Source: JACXVD01 sp020446665
Lineage (GTDB): Bacteria; Pseudomonadota; Alphaproteobacteria; Sphingomonadales; Sphingomonadaceae
DNA: 64,000 bases
Direction of reading: 5' to 3'
Assembly (NCBI GenBank): GCA_041396905.1
Contig: JAWKXQ010000007.1
Span: 1-64,000, forward strand
Shown: positions 1 through 8,839 of the stretch, one piece after another
Numbering within the stretch: the first letter of the stretch is position 1
Layout of the letters: each line of letters starts with the position of its first letter
Program-made: the position numbers and the translations under genes
The notes under the pieces: generated by a model
What the model saw: the letters and a program-made list of their open reading frames with translations, nothing else
Database searches by the model: none
What the model was told of the DNA's origin: nothing

Positions 1-1398
1 CTGGGGCGCGACATTTCGACCAGGGGGACCCTGGCAGAGGAATCCATCGAAATGGCCCTGCGCGGGTTGCGGCGTTATGCCGTGCTGCTGACGGACCACG
101 ATATTACTGATGTCGAAGTGGTGGCGACGGCGGCCGTGCGGGATGCCTCCAACGGCAACGAATTTCTCGAACAAATCCGCGCTATCGGCTTCACTCCGCG
201 CTTGCTGTCGGGTGAGGAAGAGGCGCGAACCAGCGCCATGGGTGTGATCGGTGCCTTTCCCGGCGCGCAGGGGGTCGTGGCTGACCTTGGTGGTGGCAGC
301 CTTGAATTCACGCGCATTGGTGCGGGGGGGTGTGAGCCTGGCACCAGCCTGCCGCTGGGCACTTTGCGGCTGCATGAATGGCGTGAAAGCAAGCCTTCGG
401 CCATGTCGAAGTCGATTGGCAAATTGCTCGACAAGGAAGGCTGGGGCAGGCCGATTGACGCCCCGCTCTATCTGGTGGGCGGCACATGGCGCGCAATGGC
501 CGTCTATGCCATGCAGCAACGCAACTATCCGCTGACTGACCCGCATGGTTTTGAACTGAGCGCAAAGGAAGCGGCAAAGCTGGGGAGTGAACTGGCGGGG
601 GCGGACCCTGAGGATTTGCGCAAACTGCCGCGCATTTCTTCCATGCGGGCGAATTACCTGCCCGATGCCGGTGCTTTGTTGCAGGCGCTGGTGGAGAAAC
701 TGGCCCCGGAAAGGCTGGTCATTTCCTCATGGGGCTTGCGCGAAGGGTTGCTCTATCAGCGGCTGGACTCCGTGGCGCAGCAGCAGGACCCCCTATTGGC
801 GGGAATGGCGCTGTTTGCTGCCCAGCGTGGCGCCCCGCCCACGCTGGCGGCGCGGGTTGCTGGCTGGACAGTGGATGCCGTGCCCGAACTGGGGAAAGGT
901 TCTGAACGGTTGCGGCTTGCAGCCACGATGATGGCGCTTGCCTCGATGCAGACAGAGCCCAATTTGCGGCTCCATCAGGCGATGGACTGGGCGCTGCACA
1001 AGCGCTGGCTGGCGCTGGAGCCCTGTGGCCGTGCCATGATTGCTGCCACGGTGCTGGCCAATGGCAATCAATGCGATCTGCCGGAAGAACTGCAGGCACT
1101 GGCGAGCGAGGAGCAGCTGGAAGAGGCAATCTGCTGGGGCCTTGCCATTCGCCTCTGTCGCCGGATCGGAGCAAGTTCACGCCGGTCCTTCAACTCCAGC
1201 GGGCTGCGTGCGAAGAAGAAGAAGCTGATCCTGCGGCTGGAGGAAAGCCATGCGGATTTGTTCGGCATTCCCAACGAGAAAGACCTGAAATTGCTGGCAG
1301 ACCGGCTGGGTCTGGAGCCGGAAATGCGCGTGGTCCCGGTGGGGACTGTCCGCCCGAGCGACTATTCACCCTTTGAGGATATGCCGGTTACGGGGTGA
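1..1398 (+). CDS. ppx: Ppx/GppA family phosphatase (5' end outside window)
   Basis: The reading frame is open from base 1, so the gene starts upstream; 465 residues are visible and only a few tens should be missing against the usual ~500. The family (ASKHA fold) hydrolyses polyphosphate or pppGpp in the cytosol. The sequence shows the family signatures VVATAAVRD, then LLSGEEEA, then VVADLGGGSLEF (the second phosphate-binding loop) and LVGGTWRAMA, followed by the C-terminal HD-like helical region. An ATG at 52 is internal, because homologous sequence (LGRDI, GTLAEESIE) precedes it. Polyphosphatase and pppGpp phosphatase cannot be told apart here. The gene converges on panE. Confidence 0.9.
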   Translation: MGRDISTRGTLAEESIEMALRGLRRYAVLLTDHDITDVEVVATAAVRDASNGNEFLEQIRAIGFTPRLLSGEEEARTSAMGVIGAFPGAQGVVADLGGGSLEFTRIGAGGCEPGTSLPLGTLRLHEWRESKPSAMSKSIGKLLDKEGWGRPIDAPLYLVGGTWRAMAVYAMQQRNYPLTDPHGFELSAKEAAKLGSELAGADPEDLRKLPRISSMRANYLPDAGALLQALVEKLAPERLVISSWGLREGLLYQRLDSVAQQQDPLLAGMALFAAQRGAPPTLAARVAGWTVDAVPELGKGSERLRLAATMMALASMQTEPNLRLHQAMDWALHKRWLALEPCGRAMIAATVLANGNQCDLPEELQALASEEQLEEAICWGLAIRLCRRIGASSRRSFNSSGLRAKKKKLILRLEESHADLFGIPNEKDLKLLADRLGLEPEMRVVPVGTVRPSDYSPFEDMPVTG

Positions 1399-1593
1399 GG
1401 ATGCTTTCCTACACAGGCGATTTTCGGCATGGGGAAGGCGGCTCTTTCCCATGGTTGATCGACATTTCCGCATTAGGCGCGGCGATTTTCTCCCTATAGG
1501 GTGTAACCCGCAAGAACGGGCCGGGTTTCCAGCTAAGGCATTGTTTTTAATGATACGGTGTGACGCCGCAAAGGTTACACATTGTCACCTGTG

Positions 1594-2520
1594 TCACCCT
1601 GTTTCCAACAGCTTCGCGTCTTCAAGTTTTATCGGCCGCCACAGTGTCTTCGTAACCGGGCAGGGCGATCCCGCTGGTTCCCCGGCGCGGACAATCGCGC
1701 CATTGATCGCGTCGACTTCGGTCGGGCGGCCATGCTTCACATCCTGCAGCATGGAGGCTTCATGATTGGCGTGGTCGGTCATGGAAACCAACGTCAACGC
1801 ATGGATCGGTTCAGCATTGACCATCACGCCATTGGCACGGGCGGCGGCGACGCCTTCTTCCACGACGGTGCGGATCGTGTCGCGGGCTACGGGCTTTGCG
1901 AAGAAGAAACCCGGCGTGCGGCGGGTGAGGGCGCAGAGCGGATTCATCGCGGCGTTGAAGATTGCCTTGGACCAGACCACTTCCAGCACGGCGGGATCGG
2001 TGGTGGCAGGCAGATCGCCTTCGCTCAGCAGCGCCGCCACCTTGCCCGGCATCGCGCCATCGCCGCCAAAGGCGTGGTAGAGCTTTGTCCCGCCTTCGCC
2101 ATGCGAACGCACGCGGCCCGGCCCGACATAGTCGGCGGGCAGCATGGAAACGCCCACCAGCACCCGCTCTTGCGGGACAAATTCGGCGACTGCCTCTGCA
2201 TTGCCCAGCCCGTTTTGCAGGGTCAGCACATAGGTTTCCGGGCCAATCGCCTGGCTGATTCCGGACAGGGCCGTGTGCGTGTGAAACGTCTTGGTGAAAA
2301 GCAGGACGAGATCGGCGGTGCCCGTCACTTCGGCGGGGTGACTGGCGCGGATGGGCAGCAATTCCGTGCCACTGCGATGCTCCAGCTCCAGTCCGCGCTG
2401 ATTGATTGCATCGACATGGGCCGCGTTGACATCCACCAGCGTGACAGCGCAGCCCGCGCGGTGCAGCGCTGCGCCATAGAGGCACCCCATCGCGCCCGCA
2501 CCCATCACCAGCACGCGCAT
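1594..2520 (-). CDS. panE: 2-dehydropantoate 2-reductase
   Basis: Reduces ketopantoate to pantoate with NADPH in the cytosolic pantothenate/CoA pathway. The protein has 308 residues, normal for the family. The Rossmann motif GAGAMG is at residues 7-12, and the catalytic-lysine region reads SKAIFNAAMNPLCALT (near residue 185), followed by GRPTEVDAINGAIV, a standard C-terminal signature of the family. The start ATG overlaps the stop of the upstream yhhQ gene (TGATG), so the two are probably translated together. PanE-like proteins also include paralogues of unknown substrate, so the exact substrate is inferred. Confidence 0.88.
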   Translation of the reverse strand: MRVLVMGAGAMGCLYGAALHRAGCAVTLVDVNAAHVDAINQRGLELEHRSGTELLPIRASHPAEVTGTADLVLLFTKTFHTHTALSGISQAIGPETYVLTLQNGLGNAEAVAEFVPQERVLVGVSMLPADYVGPGRVRSHGEGGTKLYHAFGGDGAMPGKVAALLSEGDLPATTDPAVLEVVWSKAIFNAAMNPLCALTRRTPGFFFAKPVARDTIRTVVEEGVAAARANGVMVNAEPIHALTLVSMTDHANHEASMLQDVKHGRPTEVDAINGAIVRAGEPAGSPCPVTKTLWRPIKLEDAKLLETG

Positions 2521-3269
2521 CAGTCAGTCGCCCCCTTGGAAACATGAAAGGGCGAGAAATCCGTGCCCGTATCGTAAATATCCACGCCTTCGCGGCGTTT
2601 GAGTGTGTTCACCACCAGATAGGTCACCGGTGTCAGCAATGCTTCCCACGCGGTCTTGATCAGCCATTGCGAGATCACGACCATCATCAGCTGTTCGGGC
2701 GGCCAGCCGGCAATCCCGTAGAATGCGAGCGGGTAGAAGATCAGGCTGTCCAGTCCTTGCCCCACCACTGTAGAGCCGATGGTGCGCGCCCACAGCATCC
2801 GCCCGCCGGTCCAGACCTTCATCTTGGCGAGCACGAAACTGTTGGCGAATTCGCCAGCCCAGAAGGCGACCATGCTGGCGAGCACGATCCGCCAGCTATT
2901 GCCGAACACGAATTCATAGCTTTCCTGCCCCGGCCAGCCCTTTGCCGGGGGGAGGGAGACCACCACCCAGGCCATGAAAGCCATGAACAGCAGCGCGGCA
3001 AAGCCGGTCCAGATCACCCGACGCGCGCGGGCATAGCCATAAACCTCGGTCAGCACGTCACCGATGATGTAGCTTATCGGGAAGAACAACACGCCTGCGC
3101 CGAACGACCATTCGGTGCCATTGGGCAGCGTGATGTAGCTGGGCTTTGATGCGCCGATGATGTTGGACAGCAGCAGGATCGCGACAAAGGCCGCCATGAC
3201 GAGGTCGTAATAGCGGAAGGCGTGTGGCTGGCCGCTGCCGGTTTCGATGCGGGTGGGGTGGTCACTCAT
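2520..3269 (-). CDS. yhhQ: Queuosine-precursor transporter (VUT/YhhQ family, DUF165)
   Basis: Inner-membrane importer of the family that takes up queuosine precursors (preQ0/preQ1). The 249 residues contain about six hydrophobic segments. The family signatures are LLLSNIIGASK, FFPISYIIGDVLTEVYGY (the most conserved block) and the FANSFVLAKMK region. It overlaps panE by one base. No queuosine gene is in the window, so function rests on family resemblance alone. Confidence 0.88.
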   Translation of the reverse strand: MSDHPTRIETGSGQPHAFRYYDLVMAAFVAILLLSNIIGASKPSYITLPNGTEWSFGAGVLFFPISYIIGDVLTEVYGYARARRVIWTGFAALLFMAFMAWVVVSLPPAKGWPGQESYEFVFGNSWRIVLASMVAFWAGEFANSFVLAKMKVWTGGRMLWARTIGSTVVGQGLDSLIFYPLAFYGIAGWPPEQLMMVVISQWLIKTAWEALLTPVTYLVVNTLKRREGVDIYDTGTDFSPFHVSKGATD

Positions 3270-3330
3270 ACTGACGGTGCCTATCGCGATTTGCGCCGTG
3301 GGAAAAGCACGCTATGGCACCTCCCGCAGC

Positions 3331-3407
3331 GCGCCCGTAGCTCATCTGGATAGAGCGCGAGACTTCTAATCTTGAGGCAGCAGGTTCGAGTCCTGCCGGG
3401 CGCGCCA
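3331..3407 (+). tRNA. tRNA-Arg (TCT)
   Basis: A 77-nt cloverleaf. The acceptor strands GCGCCCG and CGGGCGC pair perfectly, the D-arm is gctc...gagc, the anticodon loop CTTCTAA gives anticodon TCT, the T-loop is GTTCGAGTC, and CCA is encoded. It lies between divergently placed genes and its end is one base from the stop of the Nudix gene on the other strand. Confidence 0.95.
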
Positions 3408-3408
3408 A

Positions 3409-4197
3409 TCAACCCCGCATGGCAGTGGTTAGGTCTTCGCAGGTTACCGGATAACCGGCGTCTTCGCGAATGTGCAGATAGCGTTTGCCGTCGCGTTCTT
3501 CCATCCAGGGGGTGATGGTCTGCACCGGTGTCGCGTCGGCGTGGCTGCGGGCAGCTTCGAAACTGGCAAATTGCGCCAGCCGTTCGAGATTGCGCGCGGT
3601 GGGGAAGATGATGCGAATATCACCCCTCTCGGCAGTATTCAGTGCCGCTGCTGCGCTGGTCCAGAACAGATGCGTATTTTCAGTGTCATCCACGGCCACA
3701 TCCACCGCACCTGTACCCAGATCGGCGAGGTAGAAGCGTGTGTCGAAAATCCGTCCCTCCGGCATGCCTCGGGGCAACCAGCGGGCGAAGGGAGTCAGCG
3801 CCTGCAAGTCGAGTTGCCACCCGAAGCGATCCAGAACAGGCGCGAGGGCACCCTGGTCCAGCAACATGGCGCGTGCTGCGGCTGCGCTGTCACCGTTGAT
3901 GGGGCCGGTCAGCCCAACCGCAAGGCCGGCCTCTTCCAGCGTTTCCCGAATGGCGGCAATGCGCGCTGCGGCATCGTCCGGTTCAAGATCAGGCGCGAGG
4001 GTAGCGGCCAGTGCGAAATCTTCCGGGTCTATCCGCCCGCCGGGAAAGACAGCGGCACCCCCGGCAAAAACCATTTCCTTTGACCGCACCACCATCAGGA
4101 TTTCAGGAGGCGATCCTGCCTGCGGCGCATGGCGGAAAATCACCAGCGTTGCTGCCGGGATGGGTTCGGAGGGATCAGGTGCTTTATCTGCGGACAT
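3409..4197 (-). CDS. Nudix hydrolase (NUDT19/RP2-like)
   Basis: Cytosolic pyrophosphohydrolase fold of 262 residues. A Nudix box is visible but split by an insertion: FPGGRIDPEDF, then about 20 residues, then AAIRETLEEAGL, which supplies the RExxEEaG metal-binding half. This expanded spacing and the length resemble the NUDT19/coenzyme-A-type hydrolases rather than MutT. The substrate cannot be read from sequence. The stop lies directly beside the 3' end of tRNA-Arg on the other strand. Confidence 0.8.
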   Translation of the reverse strand: MSADKAPDPSEPIPAATLVIFRHAPQAGSPPEILMVVRSKEMVFAGGAAVFPGGRIDPEDFALAATLAPDLEPDDAAARIAAIRETLEEAGLAVGLTGPINGDSAAAARAMLLDQGALAPVLDRFGWQLDLQALTPFARWLPRGMPEGRIFDTRFYLADLGTGAVDVAVDDTENTHLFWTSAAAALNTAERGDIRIIFPTARNLERLAQFASFEAARSHADATPVQTITPWMEERDGKRYLHIREDAGYPVTCEDLTTAMRG

Positions 4198-4532
4198 GTC
4201 AGGTCCTTGGCGGGGTAGAGGCCAATTGCCAAGACTCAGGCTTTCGCCTGTCGGGAAAACTTACAAATCGGGAGAGGGTTAAATTGCCTTTACCATCGTC
4301 TGGCGCAGGAAAGCGGGAGTCTGCAAAACTGGCACGGGCTGTGCATTAGTTTGTGTGTCTCAACAGTCTTCGACAAGAGGCGGGGCCTTCCTGGTCTCCG
4401 GCCCCGCCTCCCCGAAGTTTGCAATTCCCGAAACAGACCGAACGCAAACTCCGCCATGGGGCAGAGATGCGCGTTCACGCCGCATTTTCATCTCTGGGAA
4501 TTCAGGCCCGCCGCGAAGGCAAGCCCGGAAGG
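4198..4532. other. Intergenic region with a strong hairpin
   Basis: No convincing gene is seen in these 335 bases. At 4377-4410 the arms GAGGCGGGGCC and GGCCCCGCCTC form an 11-bp perfect stem. Read on the minus strand it lies downstream of grxD and could end its transcript, but no U-run follows, so it is not a classical intrinsic terminator. The small reading frames here lack sphingomonad-type codon use. Confidence 0.45.
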
Positions 4533-4859
4533 TCAGGCGCTGGCGACCTGCTTGTCAGCCATAAGCTGCTGCAATTCGCCGGCTTCGAACATTTCCATCA
4601 TGATGTCGCTGCCGCCGACAAATTCGCCCTTTACATAGAGCTGCGGGATAGTCGGCCAGTCAGAGAAAGCCTTGATCCCCTGGCGCACTTCCATGTCCTG
4701 CAACACGTCCACGCTGTCATAGGCGACGCCGCAATGTTCGAGGATCGCCACCGCCCGGCTGGAAAAGCCGCATTGCGGGAAGAGCGGGGTGCCCTTCATG
4801 AACAGGACGACGTCATTGGCAGAAACGATGTCAGTAAGGCGCTGGTTGATATCGGACAT
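4533..4859 (-). CDS. grxD: Monothiol glutaredoxin, Grx4 family
   Basis: A 108-residue CGFS-type glutaredoxin that binds and transfers [2Fe-2S] clusters, usually with a BolA partner. The active-site motif PQCGFS places the cysteine at residue 30; the glutathione-binding features LFMKGTP and WPTIPQLYVKGEFVGGSDI are present. The gene lies 30 bases downstream of bolA on the same strand. The GrxD-BolA pairing is well established as an iron-sulfur chaperone complex. Confidence 0.95.
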   Translation of the reverse strand: MSDINQRLTDIVSANDVVLFMKGTPLFPQCGFSSRAVAILEHCGVAYDSVDVLQDMEVRQGIKAFSDWPTIPQLYVKGEFVGGSDIMMEMFEAGELQQLMADKQVASA

Positions 4860-4889
4860 GGGGATTTCCGTTAATTGATCTGATGCAGC

Positions 4890-5117
4890 TCAGTTGGGGA
4901 CGGCGGTCGTCAGTTGCAAGGCATGCAGCACGCCGCCCATGCGACCACCCAGTGCCTCATAGACCATCTTGTGCTGCTGCACCCGGCTTTTGCCCGCGAA
5001 ACTGGCGGAAGTGACCTTGGCGGCATAATGGTCTCCGTCGCCCGCAAGGTCGGTAATTTCGACCTTGGCATCAGGCAGGGCGGCCACGATCATTCCTTCA
5101 ATGTCTTCGGAGGCCAT
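4890..5117 (-). CDS. bolA: BolA family protein
   Basis: A 75-residue BolA-fold protein (start taken at the ATG at 5117; a GTG two codons upstream is possible). It shows the class II KH-like pattern with VTSASFAGKSRVQQHKMVYEAL, including the conserved histidine that helps bind a [2Fe-2S] cluster together with a CGFS glutaredoxin. It sits immediately upstream of grxD, matching the known BolA-Grx partnership, and short size suggests the BolA/IbaG subgroup. Confidence 0.92.
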   Translation of the reverse strand: MASEDIEGMIVAALPDAKVEITDLAGDGDHYAAKVTSASFAGKSRVQQHKMVYEALGGRMGGVLHALQLTTAVPN

Positions 5118-5142
5118 CGGCACAGCGCGTCTCCAATAGCTC

Positions 5143-5466
5143 TCAGACTTCGCCCATCAGCTGGCGGCGGGCTTCGACAGCCTTTTCTTCCAGCGCGGTG
5201 CGCACACCAGCTTCGTCAATATCGACGCCACCTGCGGTCAGATCGCCCAGCAGCTTGCGGATCACGTCTTCGTCACCGGCTTCTTCGAAATCGGCCTGTA
5301 CGACCGACTTGGCATAGGAATCGGTTTCCTCTGCAGTCAGGCCCATCTTGTCAGCGGCCCATTCGCCCAGCAGGCGGTTGCGGCGCGCAGCAATCTTGAA
5401 GGCGTTTTCCTCGTCAAAGGCAAATTTGGCTTCTTCGCCCCGTTCACGATCCTTGAAGTCGGTCAT
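5143..5466 (-). CDS. DUF1476 protein, F1F0-ATPase zeta inhibitor subunit
   Basis: A 107-residue, highly charged helical protein. The DUF1476 signature FKDRERGEEAKFAFDEE is followed by RRNRLLGEWAA; the N-terminal segment is the inhibitory part in the alphaproteobacterial zeta subunit described in Paracoccus. It is specific to alphaproteobacteria. It is encoded 25 bases upstream of bolA and may be co-transcribed with bolA-grxD. How strongly it inhibits varies among species, so physiological inhibition is inferred. Confidence 0.88.
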   Translation of the reverse strand: MTDFKDRERGEEAKFAFDEENAFKIAARRNRLLGEWAADKMGLTAEETDSYAKSVVQADFEEAGDEDVIRKLLGDLTAGGVDIDEAGVRTALEEKAVEARRQLMGEV

Positions 5467-5528
5467 GTCGATCCCTTGTAGTGATTCCTAAGCGGCAATA
5501 GGGCCGCGTGAATAAGCGTTCAAGCGCG

Positions 5529-6530
5529 TTACGCGCCCATGGTGACAACCAGCTTGCCCACCGCGCTGCGGCCTTCCAGCTTGGCGATGGCATCACCGCC
5601 ACGTTCCAGCGGGAAGGTTTCGGAAATGCGCGGATTGATCTTTCCTGCCTTGAGCAGGTCAAACAATTCCGCGACCTGGCCCATGAATTTGGCCGGTTCA
5701 CGCGCGGTGAAGGCGCCCCAGAACACGCCGCACACATCGCAGCTCTTCAGTAGCGTCAGATTGAGCGGCAATTTGGCGATGCCCGCCGGGAAACCAACCA
5801 CGAGAAAGCGGCCTTCCCATGCGATGGAGCGCAGCGCCGGTTCGGAATAATCACCGCCGACAATGTCGTAGATGATGTCCGCGCCATTGGGCCCGACCGC
5901 GGCCTTGAACAGATTGGCGACTTCCTTCGAGGTGTCCTTGTCAAACGGCGCACGCGGATAGATCACTGTTTCATCAGCACCGGCCTCGCGGGCAATAGCG
6001 GCTTTTTCCTCGCTGGAGACCGCTGCGACCACGCGCGCGCCAAAGGCCTTGCCCAGTTCCACGGCAGAAAGGCCCACACCGCCTGCCGCGCCCAGCACCA
6101 GCATGGTCTGCCCTTCGGCAATATGGCCGCGATCGCGCAAGCCGTGGATAGTGGTGCCATAGGTCATCAACAGCGAAGCGGCGGCTTCGAAGCTCACCCC
6201 TTCGGGAATGGCAAACAGTCGTTCCTGCGGCACCGCGACTTTCTCTGCCAGACCGCCATTGCCAACCAGCGCGATCACGCGGTCGCCCACATTCCAGCGG
6301 GTCACGCCTTCGCCGACCTCTGCGATGGTCCCGGCAATCTCGCTGCCCGGCGCATAGGGGCGCTCAGGCTTGAACTGGTACATGTCGCGGATCATCAGCC
6401 CGTCCGGGTAGTTGATCGAACAGGCGGCGATATTGACCACGACCTGTCCCTTGCCCGCGACCGGGTCCGGCATTTCCTCCAGCCTGAGCGTTTCCGGGCC
6501 ACCAACTTCACGCGAGATCAGGGCTTTCAT
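5529..6530 (-). CDS. NADPH:quinone oxidoreductase, zinc-free MDR family
   Basis: Medium-chain dehydrogenase/reductase of 333 residues. The GroES-like N-terminal domain (PGSEIAGTIAEVG) lacks the zinc-binding cysteines; the nucleotide-binding motif LGAAGGVGLSAVELGKAFGA follows near residue 145, and FPLERGGDAIAKLEGRSAVGKLV ends the protein, as in QorA-like enzymes. It overlaps the end of leuD by four bases (ATGA), so it is probably transcribed with the leucine genes although it has no known role in leucine synthesis. Electron acceptor not predictable. Confidence 0.88.
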   Translation of the reverse strand: MKALISREVGGPETLRLEEMPDPVAGKGQVVVNIAACSINYPDGLMIRDMYQFKPERPYAPGSEIAGTIAEVGEGVTRWNVGDRVIALVGNGGLAEKVAVPQERLFAIPEGVSFEAAASLLMTYGTTIHGLRDRGHIAEGQTMLVLGAAGGVGLSAVELGKAFGARVVAAVSSEEKAAIAREAGADETVIYPRAPFDKDTSKEVANLFKAAVGPNGADIIYDIVGGDYSEPALRSIAWEGRFLVVGFPAGIAKLPLNLTLLKSCDVCGVFWGAFTAREPAKFMGQVAELFDLLKAGKINPRISETFPLERGGDAIAKLEGRSAVGKLVVTMGA

Positions 6531-7123
6531 GCGGCAACTCCCTTGGCCAGCCAGGGCAGATTGGCTTCCCGGCTCTTTTCATGGTTGGCGATAGCGGCAT
6601 CGCGGGCGAGGGTGAGGCCGACTTCGTCCAGCCCCTCGCTCAGGCAATGTTTGCGGAACGGATCGATTTCGAAAGTGAAGCGATCCTGAAACGGTGTGGT
6701 GACGGTCTGCGTGTCGAGATCAATGCTGACTGGCTGCTCGCGGGCAACCTCCATCAGCCGGTCGATCTGTTCCTGCGGCAGGCACACAGTGAGGATTCCG
6801 TTCTTGAACGCATTGCCGGAGAATATGTCAGAGAAGCTGGGCGCGATCACGGCTTTCACGCCCATGTCGAGCAGCGCCCATGCGGCATGTTCGCGGCTGG
6901 AACCGCAGCCGAAATTGTCGCCCGCGATCAGGATCGGAGCTCCGGCAAATTCGGGATCGTCAAAAATATTGCCATCTTCCGCGCGCACGCTTTCAAACGC
7001 GCCGCGGCCCAGCCCCTCGCGGGTGATGGTTTTCAGCCAATGGGCCGGAATGATGACGTCGGTATCGACATTCTTGCGGCCAAACGGGATCGCGCGGCCT
7101 TCAATGGTCGAAACCGGCTCCAT
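6527..7123 (-). CDS. leuD: 3-isopropylmalate dehydratase, small subunit
   Basis: Swivel-domain subunit of isopropylmalate isomerase in leucine synthesis; it forms a heterodimer with LeuC in the cytosol. The 198 residues are normal for the proteobacterial form. The conserved block GDNFGCGSSREHAAWAL is present, as is DTDVIIPAHWLK near the N-terminus. The ATG at 7123 is preferred over a TTG one codon upstream because it overlaps the stop of the preceding small gene in the TGATG manner. Confidence 0.96.
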   Translation of the reverse strand: MEPVSTIEGRAIPFGRKNVDTDVIIPAHWLKTITREGLGRGAFESVRAEDGNIFDDPEFAGAPILIAGDNFGCGSSREHAAWALLDMGVKAVIAPSFSDIFSGNAFKNGILTVCLPQEQIDRLMEVAREQPVSIDLDTQTVTTPFQDRFTFEIDPFRKHCLSEGLDEVGLTLARDAAIANHEKSREANLPWLAKGVAA

Positions 7124-7290
7124 CAATCGGTCTCCGGCTTCTCGCCAGAAGGCGCTTCGGGCTGCTTGGCAGGCTCAGCGGGCTTTGCCTTGCGCTTGCT
7201 GGCATAGAGCAGCGCGGCGGCGATTGCAGCGGAACCGACAGCGGCACCGGCAATGGCGGCTCCTGCGATGGTCTTGTTCTTCTTGGTCAT
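7123..7290 (-). CDS. Small single-span membrane protein between leuC and leuD
   Basis: A 55-residue protein not in any named family I can recall. It reads a short basic start (MTKKNKT), one Ala/Gly-rich hydrophobic span of about 25 residues ending in LLYASKRKAK, then a Pro/Glu/Lys tail. Its stop overlaps the leuD start (TGATG), and it starts 45 bases after the leuC stop, so it is embedded in the leuC-leuD transcript. Basic residues after the span suggest a cytoplasmic C-terminus. Support is the overlap, orientation and codon use; function unknown. Confidence 0.7.
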   Translation of the reverse strand: MTKKNKTIAGAAIAGAAVGSAAIAAALLYASKRKAKPAEPAKQPEAPSGEKPETD

Positions 7291-7335
7291 ATCCTACCTA
7301 TGGGAAGCAAAGCCTGTATTCGCAAGGGATGGTAT

Positions 7336-8769
7336 TCAGCTGGTAAGTTCACGCACGTCGGTCAACCGACCCGTCACGGCGGCAGCGGCTGCCATGGCCG
7401 GGCTGACCAGATGGGTGCGCGCGCCGGGGCCCTGACGGCCCACGAAATTGCGGTTGCTGGTGGAGGCGCAGCGTTCGCCAGCGGGGACCTTGTCCGGGTT
7501 CATGGCGAGGCAGGCCGAACAGCCCGGCTCGCGCCATTCCAGTCCGGCTTCGATAATGATCTTGTCCAGCCCTTCAGCCTCTGCCTGTGCTTTCACAAGG
7601 CCGGAACCGGGCACGACAATGCCCCATTTGATATTGGGATGAACCTTGCGCCCGCGCAGCACTTCGGCGGCGGCGCGCATATCCTCGATCCGGCTGTTGG
7701 TGCAGCTGCCGATGAAGATGTTCTGCACTTCCACGTCGCGCATCGGCGTGCCGGGGACAAGGCCCATATAGTCGAGGCTCTTGCGCACGGCATCCTGCTT
7801 GGACGTGTCGGCAAAGCTTTCCGGCGCAGGGACGACACCGCCAATCGACACGACGTCTTCCGGGCTGGTGCCCCAGGTGACGGTTGGCTCGACATCACCG
7901 GCGTCAATCCGGATCGACTTGTCGAATTTTGCGCCTTCATCGGTGGCGAGGCTGCGCCACCATGCCACGGCCTTGTCCCAATCCTCTCCCTTGGGTGCCA
8001 TCGGACGGCCCTTGAGATAGGCGAAGGTGATATCGTCCGGCGCGATCAGGCCGGAGCGTGCGCCGGCTTCAATGCTCATATTGCAAACGGTCAGGCGGCT
8101 TTCCACGCTCATTTTCTCGAACACTTCGCCGCGATATTCGATCACATAGCCCGTGCCGCCCGCCGTGCCGAGCACGCCGATAATGTGCAGGATCAGATCC
8201 TTGGAGGTCACGCCGGGGCCCAACTGGCCGTCCACCCGCACTTCCAGCGTTTTCGAGCGCTTGAGCAGCAAGGTCTGCGTCGCCAGCACGTGCTCGACCT
8301 CGCTGGTGCCGATGCCAAAGGCCAGCGCGCCGACGCCGCCATGCGCCGCGGTGTGCGAATCGCCGCAGACGATCGTGGCGCCGGGCAGCGAGAAGCCCTG
8401 TTCCGGGCCGACTACATGGACAATGCCCTGCTCGGCATCGGTCGCGCCGATATAGCGGATGCTGAATTCAGGCGCGTTTCGCTCCAAAGCGGCGAGCTGC
8501 TGGGCGCTTTCCGGATCGGCAATGGGCAGGCGATTGCCTGATGTGTCGAGCCGCGCGGTGGTGGGCAGATTATGGTCTGGCACCGCCAGCGTCAGCTCCG
8601 GCTTGCGGACTTTCCGGCCTGCCATGCGCAAGGCCTCGAACGCTTGCGGGCTGGTCACTTCATGGACGAGGTGACGGTCAATATAGACTAGGCTGGTGCC
8701 ATCGTCGCGGGTTTCCACGACATGGGCGTCCCAGATCTTTTCGTAGAGAGTGCGGGGTCGGTTTGCCAT
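7336..8769 (-). CDS. leuC: 3-isopropylmalate dehydratase, large subunit
   Basis: Aconitase-family subunit of 477 residues carrying the [4Fe-4S] cluster for isomerising 2- to 3-isopropylmalate. Cluster ligands are visible in IGSCTNSR and in PGCSACLAMNPDK. The N-terminus TLYEKIWDAHVV is standard, so the ATG at 8769 is chosen; the longer frame to 8805 adds residues not found in the family. It is the first gene of a leuC-(55 aa)-leuD-oxidoreductase transcript. Confidence 0.97.
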   Translation of the reverse strand: MANRPRTLYEKIWDAHVVETRDDGTSLVYIDRHLVHEVTSPQAFEALRMAGRKVRKPELTLAVPDHNLPTTARLDTSGNRLPIADPESAQQLAALERNAPEFSIRYIGATDAEQGIVHVVGPEQGFSLPGATIVCGDSHTAAHGGVGALAFGIGTSEVEHVLATQTLLLKRSKTLEVRVDGQLGPGVTSKDLILHIIGVLGTAGGTGYVIEYRGEVFEKMSVESRLTVCNMSIEAGARSGLIAPDDITFAYLKGRPMAPKGEDWDKAVAWWRSLATDEGAKFDKSIRIDAGDVEPTVTWGTSPEDVVSIGGVVPAPESFADTSKQDAVRKSLDYMGLVPGTPMRDVEVQNIFIGSCTNSRIEDMRAAAEVLRGRKVHPNIKWGIVVPGSGLVKAQAEAEGLDKIIIEAGLEWREPGCSACLAMNPDKVPAGERCASTSNRNFVGRQGPGARTHLVSPAMAAAAAVTGRLTDVRELTS

Positions 8770-8839
8770 GGCTTGTCGCCTAGGCTGACCGACCCCGCGG
8801 GGCAAGATAGGAAATCTTGCTGCTGGTCAGATGGCATGC

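Noticed and set aside
4351..4874. Frames across the grxD intergenic hairpin (+ strand)
   Set aside because: Opposite grxD and without motifs; the hairpin explains the GC bias.
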